Source: Labrenzia sp. 011
GTDB taxonomy: Bacteria; Pseudomonadota; Alphaproteobacteria; Rhizobiales; Stappiaceae
Direction: 5' to 3'
Assembly (NCBI RefSeq): GCF_003075075.1
Contig: NZ_QCYM01000024.1
Coordinates: 1-62,627, forward strand
DNA length: 62,627 nt
Numbering within the stretch: the stretch's first letter is position 1; each line of letters begins with the position of its first letter. The position numbers and the translations under genes are program-made. The notes beneath the pieces are model-generated. The model was not told where the DNA came from, made no database searches, and saw only the letters and a program-made list of their open reading frames with translations. Positions 52,609-62,072 of this stretch are shown in pieces.

Positions 52609-54054
52609 CTATTTCGACCAGAAATCCGGATCAAGGAGCACCAGCACGGTGAAGAGTTCCAGGCGCCCCACCAGCATGGCGAAGGACAGCAGCCACTTGG
52701 CGCCATCCGGAAGCGGTGCGAAATGGCCGCCCGGTCCGATGACCGGACCAAGACCGGGCCCCACATTGCCGATCGACGTGGCCGCCGCCGATACAGCGGT
52801 CACGAGATCCAGATCGAAAAAGGACAGGGCAACCGTGACGACGCCCACCGAGCCCATGTAGACCACAAGGAAGGCCAGAACCGAGAACGACAGTTCCTGC
52901 GTCAGCCGCGTGCCGGCATATTCCTCCGACATGACCCGGTGCGGCCGCACCATCCGGCGCAGGTGGGCGCGAACGGTTCCGAAAAACACCAGAAAGCGGA
53001 ACATCTTGATCCCGCCCGTTGTCGAACCGGTGCAGCCGCCGACGAACATCAGGAGAAAGGCAACGCCGACAACGGGCGGCCCCCATTGCGTGAAATCGCC
53101 CAGCGCGTAGCCGGTCCCCGTGACGATGGACACCACGTTGAAGGTTGCCCGCAGCAAGGCGTCGTCAAAGGGAAAGCGCATGTTGATGCCCAGATAGACG
53201 GTCATCGTCAGGGACACCAGCGCCAGGAACCCCAGAAGCGCCTTCACCTGCGGGTCGCGCCACAACAGCAGCGGATGCCCGCGCAGAGCCTGGATGAGCA
53301 GCACGAACGGCAGGGAACCGACGATCATGAAGAAGACCGCCACCCAGCCCGATGCGGGATTGGTGAAATAGCCGAAGGACGCATCATGGGTCGAATACCC
53401 GCCGGTCGAAATCGTGGTCAGGGCATGATTGAACGCGTCGAACAGATCCATGCCGGTTGCCAGATAGGAGGCGATGCACAGGACGGTCAGGAACACATAG
53501 GCGAGCCCGAGCAGGCGGATGAGTTCGACGGAGCGGCTGACGATCTTCTCAGACCGGTCGGAATTCTCGCTCTGGAACAGTTGCATTCCGCCGATTCTGA
53601 GAAATGGAAGCAGCACGATCGCCATGACGATGATCCCCACCCCGCCCATCCATTGCATGATCGAACGCCAGACCAGGAGGCCCGGTGGCAGGCCGTCCAG
53701 TCCGGTCAGCACGGTCGCCCCCGTGGTGGTGAAGCCGGACACCGCTTCAAAAACCGCGTCCGCGTAATCGATGCCAAGCCAGAGGAACGGCAGCGCCCCG
53801 AACGCCGGAAGCGTGGCCCAGGCCAGCGTCGTCAGGATGAAGGTCTGGCGGGTATCCAGCCCTTCCAGCAACGAGCCGCCAACCGCCAGCGACAGCAGCA
53901 TGCCGACCATCCCGGTCAGCAGCGCGGAAAACACGAAGGCCTGCCAGTCGGCATTCTTCTGGGCCACGTCGACAATGGCCGGAATGAGCATGGCGGTGGC
54001 AAGGCCGACATACAGGAAGCCGAGAACGTTCAAAACTGGTCTGAGAGAAATCAA
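52609..54054 (-). CDS. trkH: Trk-type potassium uptake membrane protein
   Basis: 481-residue inner-membrane channel protein with the four MPM repeats of TrkH/KtrB; selectivity-filter segments include GFTTTGATVLTG, ISTGGYSTH, VTGTGYALGD and TSIGNVGPGLG. The start is probably TTG at 54054 (GGGAAG eight bases upstream), giving the family length; an ATG at 54126 adds 24 residues unlike TrkH. Its regulatory partner TrkA is not in the window. Potassium uptake fits the osmoprotectant operon downstream but need not be linked. Confidence 0.9.
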   Translation of the reverse strand: MISLRPVLNVLGFLYVGLATAMLIPAIVDVAQKNADWQAFVFSALLTGMVGMLLSLAVGGSLLEGLDTRQTFILTTLAWATLPAFGALPFLWLGIDYADAVFEAVSGFTTTGATVLTGLDGLPPGLLVWRSIMQWMGGVGIIVMAIVLLPFLRIGGMQLFQSENSDRSEKIVSRSVELIRLLGLAYVFLTVLCIASYLATGMDLFDAFNHALTTISTGGYSTHDASFGYFTNPASGWVAVFFMIVGSLPFVLLIQALRGHPLLLWRDPQVKALLGFLALVSLTMTVYLGINMRFPFDDALLRATFNVVSIVTGTGYALGDFTQWGPPVVGVAFLLMFVGGCTGSTTGGIKMFRFLVFFGTVRAHLRRMVRPHRVMSEEYAGTRLTQELSFSVLAFLVVYMGSVGVVTVALSFFDLDLVTAVSAAATSIGNVGPGLGPVIGPGGHFAPLPDGAKWLLSFAMLVGRLELFTVLVLLDPDFWSK

Positions 54055-54563
54055 GTAATGTTCTTCCCGAAAACCTGTGACCGAAGCCTCTGGTCCAAAA
54101 CGTCCCGCACAATGCCGTTGATCCATGCCCCGGTTCCGCGGAAACCCGAATCCCGAGCCCGAACGGTTCCGCGAACGAGGACGCAATGGCTCCCCGTCCT
54201 AGCCTCTTTCGGATAATTTTCCAATGGGGCGGGTGAAGCCTACCCCCAAAGAAGCGTCCGCGCGCTCCCGGAAGCGGGAAATTCGCCGAGCCACGCCGAA
54301 AGCCGCATCACACATGTATCTGTTTTCACGATTATTTTCACTGAACAGCGTAATTTTCACCGCACGAAAGCCCATTCCTTCGGTTTTGGACACTTTGATT
54401 CATTTTCAGAGTCATTCTTCAGAGTTTCGTAGCGAATGAATTTTACTTTAACGTGCCCGCATTCAGATAAGCTCTTAATACGAGAAATTGGCAAGGAAGC
54501 AGTGAGATAAAGAGGCTCGGCCCACATTCGCTTGTTTATCGGATTAGCGTCATCCTGGTTGTC
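54055..54563. other. Divergent intergenic region, trkH / EAL protein
   Basis: About 500 bp. It becomes AT-rich after 54310. It contains a Shine-Dalgarno-like AAGGAAG at 54493-54499 seven bases before ATA at 54507 (see findings). No RNA or repeat was recognised. Confidence 0.45.
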
Positions 54564-56687
54564 ATGGTGCTTTGCAGCATCGGTCTGATTTCCGGCCTGA
54601 GCTACTTTGAGCTTTCAAGGACCACCGAAGACAACGCATCCATCCGCATCGATCGCGCCGCCAGGGCAGCCGTGGCGATCCTGTGTTTCGGCACGGACAG
54701 GTTTTTTGAACCCGAGTTCGACGACACGGACAATCCCGTCTCTCTGCGCATGACCGCCATCGACGGCTCGCCGCTGGTGAAGAACGCAAAGCTCGAACAG
54801 CTTGTGGACGCCATCGGCCGGACCAATCAGGGTGCGGCCAATCTGTTCGCATGGGCTCCGCAGACTGCCTCCTTCGACCGGTTCGTCACGACCTTCAAGC
54901 CCCCCGACGGAAGTCCTCCGGCGGCATTTTCAATCCGGGAAGGCCATCCCGCCTATACCAGCCTCGCCGCGGGACAACCCTTCATTGGTGAAGTGCCGCT
55001 GATGGGCCGCTTCAGGTTGGCCTATCTGACGCCGATCCTGACGGAAAACGGCAAGGTTGCGGGCGCCCTTGCGGTCGATGTCGGCTGGGTGGACGATCTG
55101 TCGACCGCCGAAACCCGCCTCAAGACCAGAATCGCGTCAGCCGCAATCGTGATTCTGATGGGCGTCATCCTGATGGGCGGCATCTTCCTGCGCTTCGAGC
55201 TGCGTCCTTTGCGCCGTCTTGCCAGAACAGCGGACGAACTTGCAGCGGGAACACAGCCCCGGGAGATCCCTTTCACGGACAGGCAGGATGAAATCGGCGA
55301 TCTTGCGCATGGCCTTGAGCGGGTCACCGACCTGCAGGACAAGTTGCAGAAGCTCGCCTATACAGACCCGGTCACGACCGCCGGCAACCGAGCCCGCTAC
55401 TTCTCGGATCTCAACAAGGCCCTGAAACGGGCAAAGGACGGGACGTTTCGTGCTTCCCTGATTCATCTCGACTTCAACGGCTTTGCCAAGATCAACGACA
55501 CCTTCGGTCAACAGGTCGGCAACCGTGTTCTACTGCAGGCCTATGCCCGTCTTGCCAAGATCTTCGGCCCCAGCGCGCAGATTGCCCGTATTTCGGCAGA
55601 CGATTTCTGCATTCTCCTGCCTTTCGACGCCCAGGGCGCCATTGCCGAAGACTATGCAATCCAGGCAATCGAATTGCTGTCCGTTCCCTTCCATATGGAA
55701 GAAGGGGAAATTCGCGTGGAGCCGAGCATCGGCATCGCCCTGCTGCCTCAGGACGCCCATGACGCGGAAACCGCTCATCGGGTCGCAGGGCTCGCGCTCC
55801 GGGCCGCCAAGGAGAGCAAAAGCGCAAGGCATATTTTCTTCTCAGCCCCGCTCAACGAACGCGTCCAGACGGACATGTTGCTGGAAACGCTGCTGCGGAC
55901 CGCGCTCAAGACCGGACAGCTCGAGCTTCACTACCAGCCGCAGATCTGCCCTGCAGACGACCGCCTCGTCGGGCTGGAAGCCCTGATCCGCTGGCCGAAT
56001 GAAAAACGCGGTCATATCCCGCCGGCGGAATTCATACCCATTGCGGAAAAGACGGGGCTCATTCTGGAACTCGGACAATATGTCCTCGAACGCGCCTGCA
56101 AACAGGCCGCCGAATGGCAACAGGCCGGCTTCGAGTTCGGTCAGGTTTCCGTGAATGTCTCTCCCCTGCAATTCCGTCAGCCCAGTTTTGCGGCGACTGT
56201 CAGGCAGATGCTCGCCGCCCACCGGCTGCCCGCCCAGATGCTGTGTCTCGAACTGACCGAAAACGTCTTCGTCGATACGGGCGAGCAGATGGTTCTCGAT
56301 ATCCTTTCCGAACTTCAGCAGATCGGCGTGCAGCTTTCGCTGGACGATTTCGGTTCCGGATATTCCTCGCTCATCTATCTGCACCGGCTGCCGTTCCAGG
56401 AGCTGAAGATCGACCGCGCCTTCCTCGCCGGCGCCGACAGGGACCCGCAGAAGGAACAGCTGTTTCAGGCCATTGTGGGTCTGGGGCGCAGCCTTGGGCT
56501 GCGCGTGATCGCGGAAGGTGCGGAAACGCCCGGCGAATATGCACTGACGGCCGCCCATGGCTGCGACGGCATGCAGGGGTTTTTCTGCTCACCCGCCGTG
56601 GCCGCCCAGGACGTCCGAGAGTGTATTGATGCCTTCCGGAAGTCCAGACCGGCGCGGTCTGCCACGATGGAAAAGAAACGGGCCTGA
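54564..56687 (+). CDS. Cyclic-di-GMP phosphodiesterase with degenerate GGDEF and intact EAL domain
   Basis: 707 residues as placed. An N-terminal membrane helix, a periplasmic sensor region (about 20-185), a second helix (about 190-212) and a HAMP-like segment precede the GGDEF and EAL domains. The GGDEF signature reads RISADDFCILL, so cyclase activity is unlikely. The EAL domain is complete: LEALIRW, ELTENVF, LDDFGSGYSSL, LKIDRAF. It should hydrolyse c-di-GMP at the membrane. The ATG used falls inside the first membrane helix; codons upstream (from 54507) extend the helix with a plausible N-terminus beginning KRLGPHSLVYR. Confidence 0.86.
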   Translation: MVLCSIGLISGLSYFELSRTTEDNASIRIDRAARAAVAILCFGTDRFFEPEFDDTDNPVSLRMTAIDGSPLVKNAKLEQLVDAIGRTNQGAANLFAWAPQTASFDRFVTTFKPPDGSPPAAFSIREGHPAYTSLAAGQPFIGEVPLMGRFRLAYLTPILTENGKVAGALAVDVGWVDDLSTAETRLKTRIASAAIVILMGVILMGGIFLRFELRPLRRLARTADELAAGTQPREIPFTDRQDEIGDLAHGLERVTDLQDKLQKLAYTDPVTTAGNRARYFSDLNKALKRAKDGTFRASLIHLDFNGFAKINDTFGQQVGNRVLLQAYARLAKIFGPSAQIARISADDFCILLPFDAQGAIAEDYAIQAIELLSVPFHMEEGEIRVEPSIGIALLPQDAHDAETAHRVAGLALRAAKESKSARHIFFSAPLNERVQTDMLLETLLRTALKTGQLELHYQPQICPADDRLVGLEALIRWPNEKRGHIPPAEFIPIAEKTGLILELGQYVLERACKQAAEWQQAGFEFGQVSVNVSPLQFRQPSFAATVRQMLAAHRLPAQMLCLELTENVFVDTGEQMVLDILSELQQIGVQLSLDDFGSGYSSLIYLHRLPFQELKIDRAFLAGADRDPQKEQLFQAIVGLGRSLGLRVIAEGAETPGEYALTAAHGCDGMQGFFCSPAVAAQDVRECIDAFRKSRPARSATMEKKRA

Positions 56688-56782
56688 CCACACGGATCGG
56701 GCCCGGTGCAAGGTCCTGAGGATAATGGAGGCGTTGTTCCCTGGCACATCGCAAACCGAGAGGCTCCGGCTCCCGGCCGTCC

Positions 56783-57259
56783 TCAATCGCGCAACTTGCC
56801 TGTCATCAGAATGGGAGCCGCGTCCAGCTTGTGTGCATTCATCATCTCGGCGATCTGTTCGATCGCATCGACCAGCTGCCGCCGCTCGTCGTTTTCCAGA
56901 CCGGCGAACTTCTTCTCGAATTCCTCATGGAGCAGGCCGGGGAGACCGGAGGCGGTTTCCCTGCCTTTCGCGGTCAGTTTCGCGTGCACGATTCGCCGGT
57001 CGGAAACCGACCTGTAGCGTTCGACCAGCCCCTTTTCCTCCAGCTTGTCCAATATGGTCACGACCGTCGCGGAGCTCAGGTCGGCGTTTTCGGAAAGGGC
57101 CTTTGTCGTCACTTCCCCCAGATCCCGAACGCCTTGCAAAACAATGATTTGCGGGATGGTGAGCCCGGTCGTCCGGGACACTTCCCGCGACCGCAAATCG
57201 ATGGCGCGCACGATCCTGCGGATGGCCTTGATCACTTGCGACGATTGCACCGGCTGCAT
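56783..57259 (-). CDS. MarR family transcriptional regulator
   Basis: 158 residues with a winged HTH: TGLTIPQIIVLQGV, SENADLSSATVVTILDKLEE and the wing VSDRRIVHAKLTAKG. It is divergent from the NAGGN operon, with a palindromic site between, so it is a good candidate regulator of that operon and of itself. The ligand or signal is unknown. It converges with the EAL gene. Confidence 0.92.
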   Translation of the reverse strand: MQPVQSSQVIKAIRRIVRAIDLRSREVSRTTGLTIPQIIVLQGVRDLGEVTTKALSENADLSSATVVTILDKLEEKGLVERYRSVSDRRIVHAKLTAKGRETASGLPGLLHEEFEKKFAGLENDERRQLVDAIEQIAEMMNAHKLDAAPILMTGKLRD

Positions 57260-57282
57260 CGTTACACCTCTATTAATTTGAA

Positions 57283-57297
57283 CTCTAATAATTAGAG
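57283..57297. promoter_or_regulatory. Palindromic operator candidate between marR and the NAGGN operon
   Basis: CTCTAAT-A-ATTAGAG is a perfect 7+1+7 palindrome in the 83-bp divergent gap, close to an AT-rich TATATA stretch (57301-57306). MarR operators are commonly such AT-rich palindromes. Confidence 0.65.
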
Positions 57298-57342
57298 CTC
57301 TATATAGTGCCCGTGTTTTCAGGAACGGAGAGACTTGTCAAT

Positions 57343-59118
57343 ATGTGCGGCATTTGCGGCGAAGTGGTTTTCAGGAACGATCAGGCCGACGTCAGTCGGG
57401 TTCGCCGGATGGCGGATGCAATGGAGGCGCGCGGCCCCGACGGAATGGGGGTGACCCAGCGTGGCCGGGTCGCCTTCGGACACCGGCGCCTGAAAATCAT
57501 CGATCTGAGCGACCGCGGCGCCCAGCCCATGACAGACCCGGCTCTCGGCCTGTCGCTCGTCTTCAACGGCTGCATCTACAACTACCAGGAACTGCGCGCC
57601 GAGCTGAGCGCGAAGGGCCATGTCTTCTTCTCCACAAGCGACACCGAGGTCATCCTGAAGGCCTGGAAGGAATGGGGCGAAGACTGTTTTTCCCGTTTCC
57701 ACGGCATGTTTGCGGTGGCCATTCACGAACATGACAGCGGCCGTGTCCACCTCGCCCGGGACCGGTTCGGCATCAAGCCGCTTTATTACAGCGAATCCGA
57801 CGGCAAGCTCGCCTTTGCCTCTTCCCTGCCTGCCCTTCTGGCCGGCGGCAGCATCGACAAGTCCATCGACCGTGTCGCCCTGCACCACTACATGAGCTGG
57901 CACGCGGTGGTTCCCGCCCCCCGGACGATTCTCAACGGCGTGCGCAAATTGCCCGCCGCCACGCTGCGCACCATTGAAGCGGACGGCAGCACCCGGGACC
58001 TGACCTACTGGGAACCGGGGTTTGAAAAATCGGCCGAAGACCTGGCCCGTAGCGCCGAGGAGTGGCGTGACATGGTTCTGGAAGGCCTGCGCAAGGCCGT
58101 CCGCCGCCGCATGGTTGCCGACGTTCCCGTCGGCGTCCTGCTGTCCGGCGGCGTGGACTCCAGCCTGATCGTCGGCCTTCTGGCCGAGGAAGGCCAGAAG
58201 GACCTTGCCACCTTCTCCATCGGCTTCGAGGAAGCTCATGGCGAGAAAGGCGACGAATTCCAGTATTCCGATCTGATCGCCGAACACTACGGCACCAACC
58301 ACCACCAGATCTTCATTCCGTCCTCGGAACTTCAGAAAAATCTTCCGGGTGCGATCAGCGCCATGGCGGAACCGATGGTGTCCTATGACAATATCGGCTT
58401 CTACCTGCTGTCGCGGGAGGTCTCCCGGCATATCAAGGTGGTCCAGTCCGGTCAGGGAGCGGACGAGGTCTTTGCCGGCTACCACTGGTATCCGAAACTG
58501 ACCGGGTCGAACCATCCCGTACAGGACTACGCTAGCGCCTTCTTCGACCGCACGCAGGCGCAGATGCGCGAGGCCGTCTCTCCCGATTATCAGTGCGACA
58601 GGGACGAAAGCCTCGCCTTCGTCGAAGCGCATTTCGCCCGCCCCGGCGCCGAAGACCCCGTCGACAAGGCCCTGCGCCTCGACACCAACGTGATGCTTGT
58701 CGACGATCCGGTGAAACGCGTCGACAGCCACTCCATGGCCTGGGGGCTTGAAGCACGTGTGCCCTTCCTCGACCATGAACTGGTCGAGCTCGCCGGCCGG
58801 ATCCCGGCCCGCTTCAAGCTGGCCCAGGACGGCAAGGGTGTCCTGAAGGACGCCGCCCGCCAGGTGGTTCCCAGTGCGGTGATTGATCGGCCGAAGGGCT
58901 ATTTCCCGGTGCCAGCCCTCAAGTATATTCAGGGGGACTATCTGGACATGGTGCGTGATACCCTCTCCAGTCAGGCGGCCAGGGAACGCGGCCTTTTCAA
59001 CAACGATTACCTGGAGAAGCTCTACGCCGATCCGACGAAATACATCACGCCGCTGCGCGGCTCGGAGCTCTGGCAAGTTGCCCTGCTGGAAATGTGGCTG
59101 CAGACACAGGAGGTCTGA
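57343..59118 (+). CDS. asnO: N-acetylglutaminylglutamine amidotransferase
   Basis: 591-residue class II glutamine amidotransferase of asparagine-synthetase type. The mature N-terminus requires Cys after Met, and MCGICGE is found at 57343, which fixes the start against an upstream in-frame start at 57307. Residues 1-210 are the glutaminase; the synthetase domain has the PP-loop LLSGGVDSSLIVG. Members next to the following gene convert N-acetylglutaminylglutamine to its amide (NAGGN), an osmoprotectant. It is the first gene of a three-gene operon, with gaps of 3 bp and a 4-bp overlap. Confidence 0.93.
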   Translation: MCGICGEVVFRNDQADVSRVRRMADAMEARGPDGMGVTQRGRVAFGHRRLKIIDLSDRGAQPMTDPALGLSLVFNGCIYNYQELRAELSAKGHVFFSTSDTEVILKAWKEWGEDCFSRFHGMFAVAIHEHDSGRVHLARDRFGIKPLYYSESDGKLAFASSLPALLAGGSIDKSIDRVALHHYMSWHAVVPAPRTILNGVRKLPAATLRTIEADGSTRDLTYWEPGFEKSAEDLARSAEEWRDMVLEGLRKAVRRRMVADVPVGVLLSGGVDSSLIVGLLAEEGQKDLATFSIGFEEAHGEKGDEFQYSDLIAEHYGTNHHQIFIPSSELQKNLPGAISAMAEPMVSYDNIGFYLLSREVSRHIKVVQSGQGADEVFAGYHWYPKLTGSNHPVQDYASAFFDRTQAQMREAVSPDYQCDRDESLAFVEAHFARPGAEDPVDKALRLDTNVMLVDDPVKRVDSHSMAWGLEARVPFLDHELVELAGRIPARFKLAQDGKGVLKDAARQVVPSAVIDRPKGYFPVPALKYIQGDYLDMVRDTLSSQAARERGLFNNDYLEKLYADPTKYITPLRGSELWQVALLEMWLQTQEV

Positions 59119-59121
59119 TCA

Positions 59122-60903
59122 GTGGCAGAACATGAACCCTCGCGGCCGAAGGGCGCATTCGACCACCGCCTGAAGCGCATGCGCGAACACGGGTTGAAGC
59201 CGGAGTTCCGTCTGGAGGAAACCGAGGTCCAGAAAGACCGCTATATCAATTGCGGCTGGGGCCGCCTTGTCTTCGCCAACACCTATCATGAGACGGACAA
59301 GCTCGTGGAGGTGCTGCGCAACGAGCGGCCCGACCGGCGCGACATCGCCTTTTACGTGCGCGATCCGCATGTGCTGGTGGGAAGCGCTCCGCAGGAACTG
59401 TTTCTCGATCCCTCCCACACATTCCGCCTGGATCTGGCGACCTACCGCCCTGCCCGCAACCGGCGCAAGGGCTTTACCGTCCGGCGCCTGTCCTCGCGCA
59501 GTGACGCGGAAGCCATAAACGAGCTTTACATCAGCAGGGGCATGGTTCCCGTTCCGCCGGAATTCTTCTGGTCGGACCTCGACCCCAGAACCATCACCGT
59601 GCTGGTTGCCGAAGAGGATGAAACCGGCATGATCGTCGGAACCGCCATGGGGGTCGATCATGGCAGGGCAACCGACGACGCGATACAGGGCTGTTCGCTC
59701 TGGTGCCTTGCCGTATCCCCGCAGGCCAGATTTCCCGGCGTCGGCGAAGCGCTCGTCCGGCGTATTGCGGAAGTCTTCAAGGGCAGAGGAACGCCACATC
59801 TCGACCTGTCCGTGCTGCATGACAACGACCTGGCCATCGGCCTGTACGAAAAGCTCGGTTTCGAGCGGGTTCCGTTCTTCACCGTCAAGCGCAAGAACAC
59901 CATAAACGAGGCCCTCTTCGCCGGCCCCGCGCTTGAAGACAAGCTCAATCCCTATGCCACGATCATCATCAACGAGGCCAGGCGGCGCGGCATCCAGACA
60001 GAGATCATCGACGCCGCCGGGGGCTTCTTCCGTCTTTCCTACGGCGGGCGATCCGTGGCCTGCCGGGAATCCCTGAGCGAATTCACCAGCGCGGTCGCCA
60101 TGTCGCTGTGCGACGACAAGGCCACGACACGCCGCATCGTCAAGCGGGCGGGAGTAGAGGTGCCCGCCCAGGTTCTGGCGGGGTCCGCCGACGAAAACGC
60201 GGCCTTTCTGCAGGAGCACGGCTCCGTCGTGGTCAAGCCTGCCCGCGGAGAGCAGGGCAAGGGAATCGCCATCGGCCTCACCAGCCCCGAAGACGTCATG
60301 GCCGCGATCGATGTCGCCAAGACATTTTCCAATGACGTCCTGATCGAGGAATTCGTCTCCGGCCTGGACCTGCGCCTCGTGGTCATCGACTACAAGGTGG
60401 TCGCGGCCGCATTGCGCAAGCCGGCGGAAGTGACCGGCAACGGACGGGCAACCATCCGGGAGCTGATCGCCATCCAGTCCCGCCGGAGATCCAACGCGAC
60501 AGGCGGCGAATCCAGGATCCTCATCGACGACGAAGTCGAACGCTGCCTCAAAGCGAAGGGTTACGATCTGGAAGACGTTCTGCCGGAAGGAAACAGACTT
60601 GCCGTCAGGCGCACGGCCAACCTGCATACCGGCGGCACCATTCACGATGTGACCGGCGAAACCCATCACACGCTCGTCGACGCAGCGGTCAAGGCCGCCC
60701 GCGCCATTGAAATTCCGGTTACGGGCATTGACTTGATGGTCTCGGACCCGCGACAACCGGACTATCGATTCATCGAAGCCAACGAGCGGCCCGGACTTGC
60801 CAATCACGAGCCGCAGCCGACCGCCGAGCGTTTCGTTGATTTTCTGTTTCCCCTGTCCGTGCCGCAGCCGGTCAGGACCACCATGAACCGGGCCGGGACA
60901 TGA
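59122..60903 (+). CDS. ngg: N-acetylglutaminylglutamine synthetase (GNAT / ATP-grasp fusion)
   Basis: 593 residues. An N-terminal GNAT domain (about 110-260; LAVSPQARFPGVGEALVRR) acetylates, and a C-terminal ATP-grasp domain (about 330-585; VVKPARGEQGKGIAIG, ligand EANERPGLANHE) ligates, forming acetyl-Gln-Gln in one protein. The start is GTG at 59122 with AGGAGG eight bases upstream, three bases after the asnO stop. Cytoplasmic. Confidence 0.93.
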   Translation: MAEHEPSRPKGAFDHRLKRMREHGLKPEFRLEETEVQKDRYINCGWGRLVFANTYHETDKLVEVLRNERPDRRDIAFYVRDPHVLVGSAPQELFLDPSHTFRLDLATYRPARNRRKGFTVRRLSSRSDAEAINELYISRGMVPVPPEFFWSDLDPRTITVLVAEEDETGMIVGTAMGVDHGRATDDAIQGCSLWCLAVSPQARFPGVGEALVRRIAEVFKGRGTPHLDLSVLHDNDLAIGLYEKLGFERVPFFTVKRKNTINEALFAGPALEDKLNPYATIIINEARRRGIQTEIIDAAGGFFRLSYGGRSVACRESLSEFTSAVAMSLCDDKATTRRIVKRAGVEVPAQVLAGSADENAAFLQEHGSVVVKPARGEQGKGIAIGLTSPEDVMAAIDVAKTFSNDVLIEEFVSGLDLRLVVIDYKVVAAALRKPAEVTGNGRATIRELIAIQSRRRSNATGGESRILIDDEVERCLKAKGYDLEDVLPEGNRLAVRRTANLHTGGTIHDVTGETHHTLVDAAVKAARAIEIPVTGIDLMVSDPRQPDYRFIEANERPGLANHEPQPTAERFVDFLFPLSVPQPVRTTMNRAGT

Positions 60904-62072
60904 CACTTCTGAATATCGACATTTCCTATCTGGCGAAAAAACTGCAGGACCTGCTGAAAATTCCGAGCCCGACCGGGTACACCGACGAAATCGTCCGGCA
61001 TGTGTCGAAGGAACTCCAGTCCCTCGGGGTCTTCTACGAGATCACCCGCCGGGGCGGCATGCGCGCCATGATTCCGGGCAAGAAGCACAAGCCCGCCCGG
61101 GCCTTTGTTTCGCATCTCGACACCCTCGGGGCGCAGGTCAAGTCCCTGAAGGACAACGGACGTCTGGAACTCGTGCCCATCGGCCACTGGTCCGCGCGCT
61201 TTGCCGAAGGCGCCCGGGCGACGGTCTTTTCGGAAAGCGGCGCCTATACCGGCACGATCCTGCCGCTGAAGGCGTCGGGCCATACCTTCAACAAGGGCAT
61301 CGATGAAATGCCCATCGGCTGGGACTATGTCGAACTCCGGGTCGATGCCTATTCCAAGTCGGGTGCCGACCTGTACCGGCTCGGGTTCGATGTCGGCGAT
61401 TTCGTCGCCATCGATCCGCTGCCGGAATTTCTCGACAACGGCTTTATCGTGTCCCGGCATCTGGACAACAAGGCCGGGGTCGCGGTCATGCTGGCGGCCA
61501 TAAAGGCGCTTGTGGAATCGGATATCAAGCCGACTGTCGACGTGTTCTGGCTGTTCACCATTGCCGAGGAAACCGGCCATGGCGCACAATCGATCCTGAC
61601 CCCGGACATCGCCTCCCTGGTTGCCATCGACAACGGCACCACGGCCCCCGGCCAGAATTCCGACGAATTCGGTGTCACCATTGCCATGGCCGACCAGACA
61701 GGTCCCTTCGACTACCATCTGACGCGGAAAATGGTCCAGCTGTGCCGCGACAACGACATCAAGCACCAGAAGGATGTCTTCCGCTATTACCGCTCCGATG
61801 CCGCCACCGCGATCGAGGCCGGCGCCGATGTGCGCACCGCCCTGATCACCTTCGGCGTGGACGCCAGCCACGGCTACGAGCGCATCCACATGCATGCCTT
61901 GCGGTCCCTTGCGGAACTCGCCACCGGTTACGCGATCAGCCCGGTCGAGATCCAGCGTGACGCCCGTGAATTCTCGGACCTCAAGGGCTTCACCCGCCAG
62001 CCGACCGCAGACGCCGATCAGGATCTCAAACCCGAGATCGACGTCCCCGTACCGGAACCGGCCGCCGAATAA
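60900..62072 (+). CDS. NAGGN-system M42-family peptidase
   Basis: 390-residue zinc aminopeptidase-like protein of the type always found with the two NAGGN genes. Metal and catalytic motifs: FVSHLDTLG, SRHLDNKAGVAVML, IAEETGHGAQS and VAIDNGTTAPG. It overlaps ngg by four bases (ATGA), which indicates coupling. It may degrade NAGGN when osmolarity drops or trim a precursor; this is inference. The last ~30 residues are acidic and Pro-rich. Confidence 0.9.
   Translation: MTLLNIDISYLAKKLQDLLKIPSPTGYTDEIVRHVSKELQSLGVFYEITRRGGMRAMIPGKKHKPARAFVSHLDTLGAQVKSLKDNGRLELVPIGHWSARFAEGARATVFSESGAYTGTILPLKASGHTFNKGIDEMPIGWDYVELRVDAYSKSGADLYRLGFDVGDFVAIDPLPEFLDNGFIVSRHLDNKAGVAVMLAAIKALVESDIKPTVDVFWLFTIAEETGHGAQSILTPDIASLVAIDNGTTAPGQNSDEFGVTIAMADQTGPFDYHLTRKMVQLCRDNDIKHQKDVFRYYRSDAATAIEAGADVRTALITFGVDASHGYERIHMHALRSLAELATGYAISPVEIQRDAREFSDLKGFTRQPTADADQDLKPEIDVPVPEPAAE

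Noticed and set aside
56688..56782. Bidirectional terminator between the EAL gene and marR
   Set aside because: No stem longer than about six pairs with a U-tract could be drawn.
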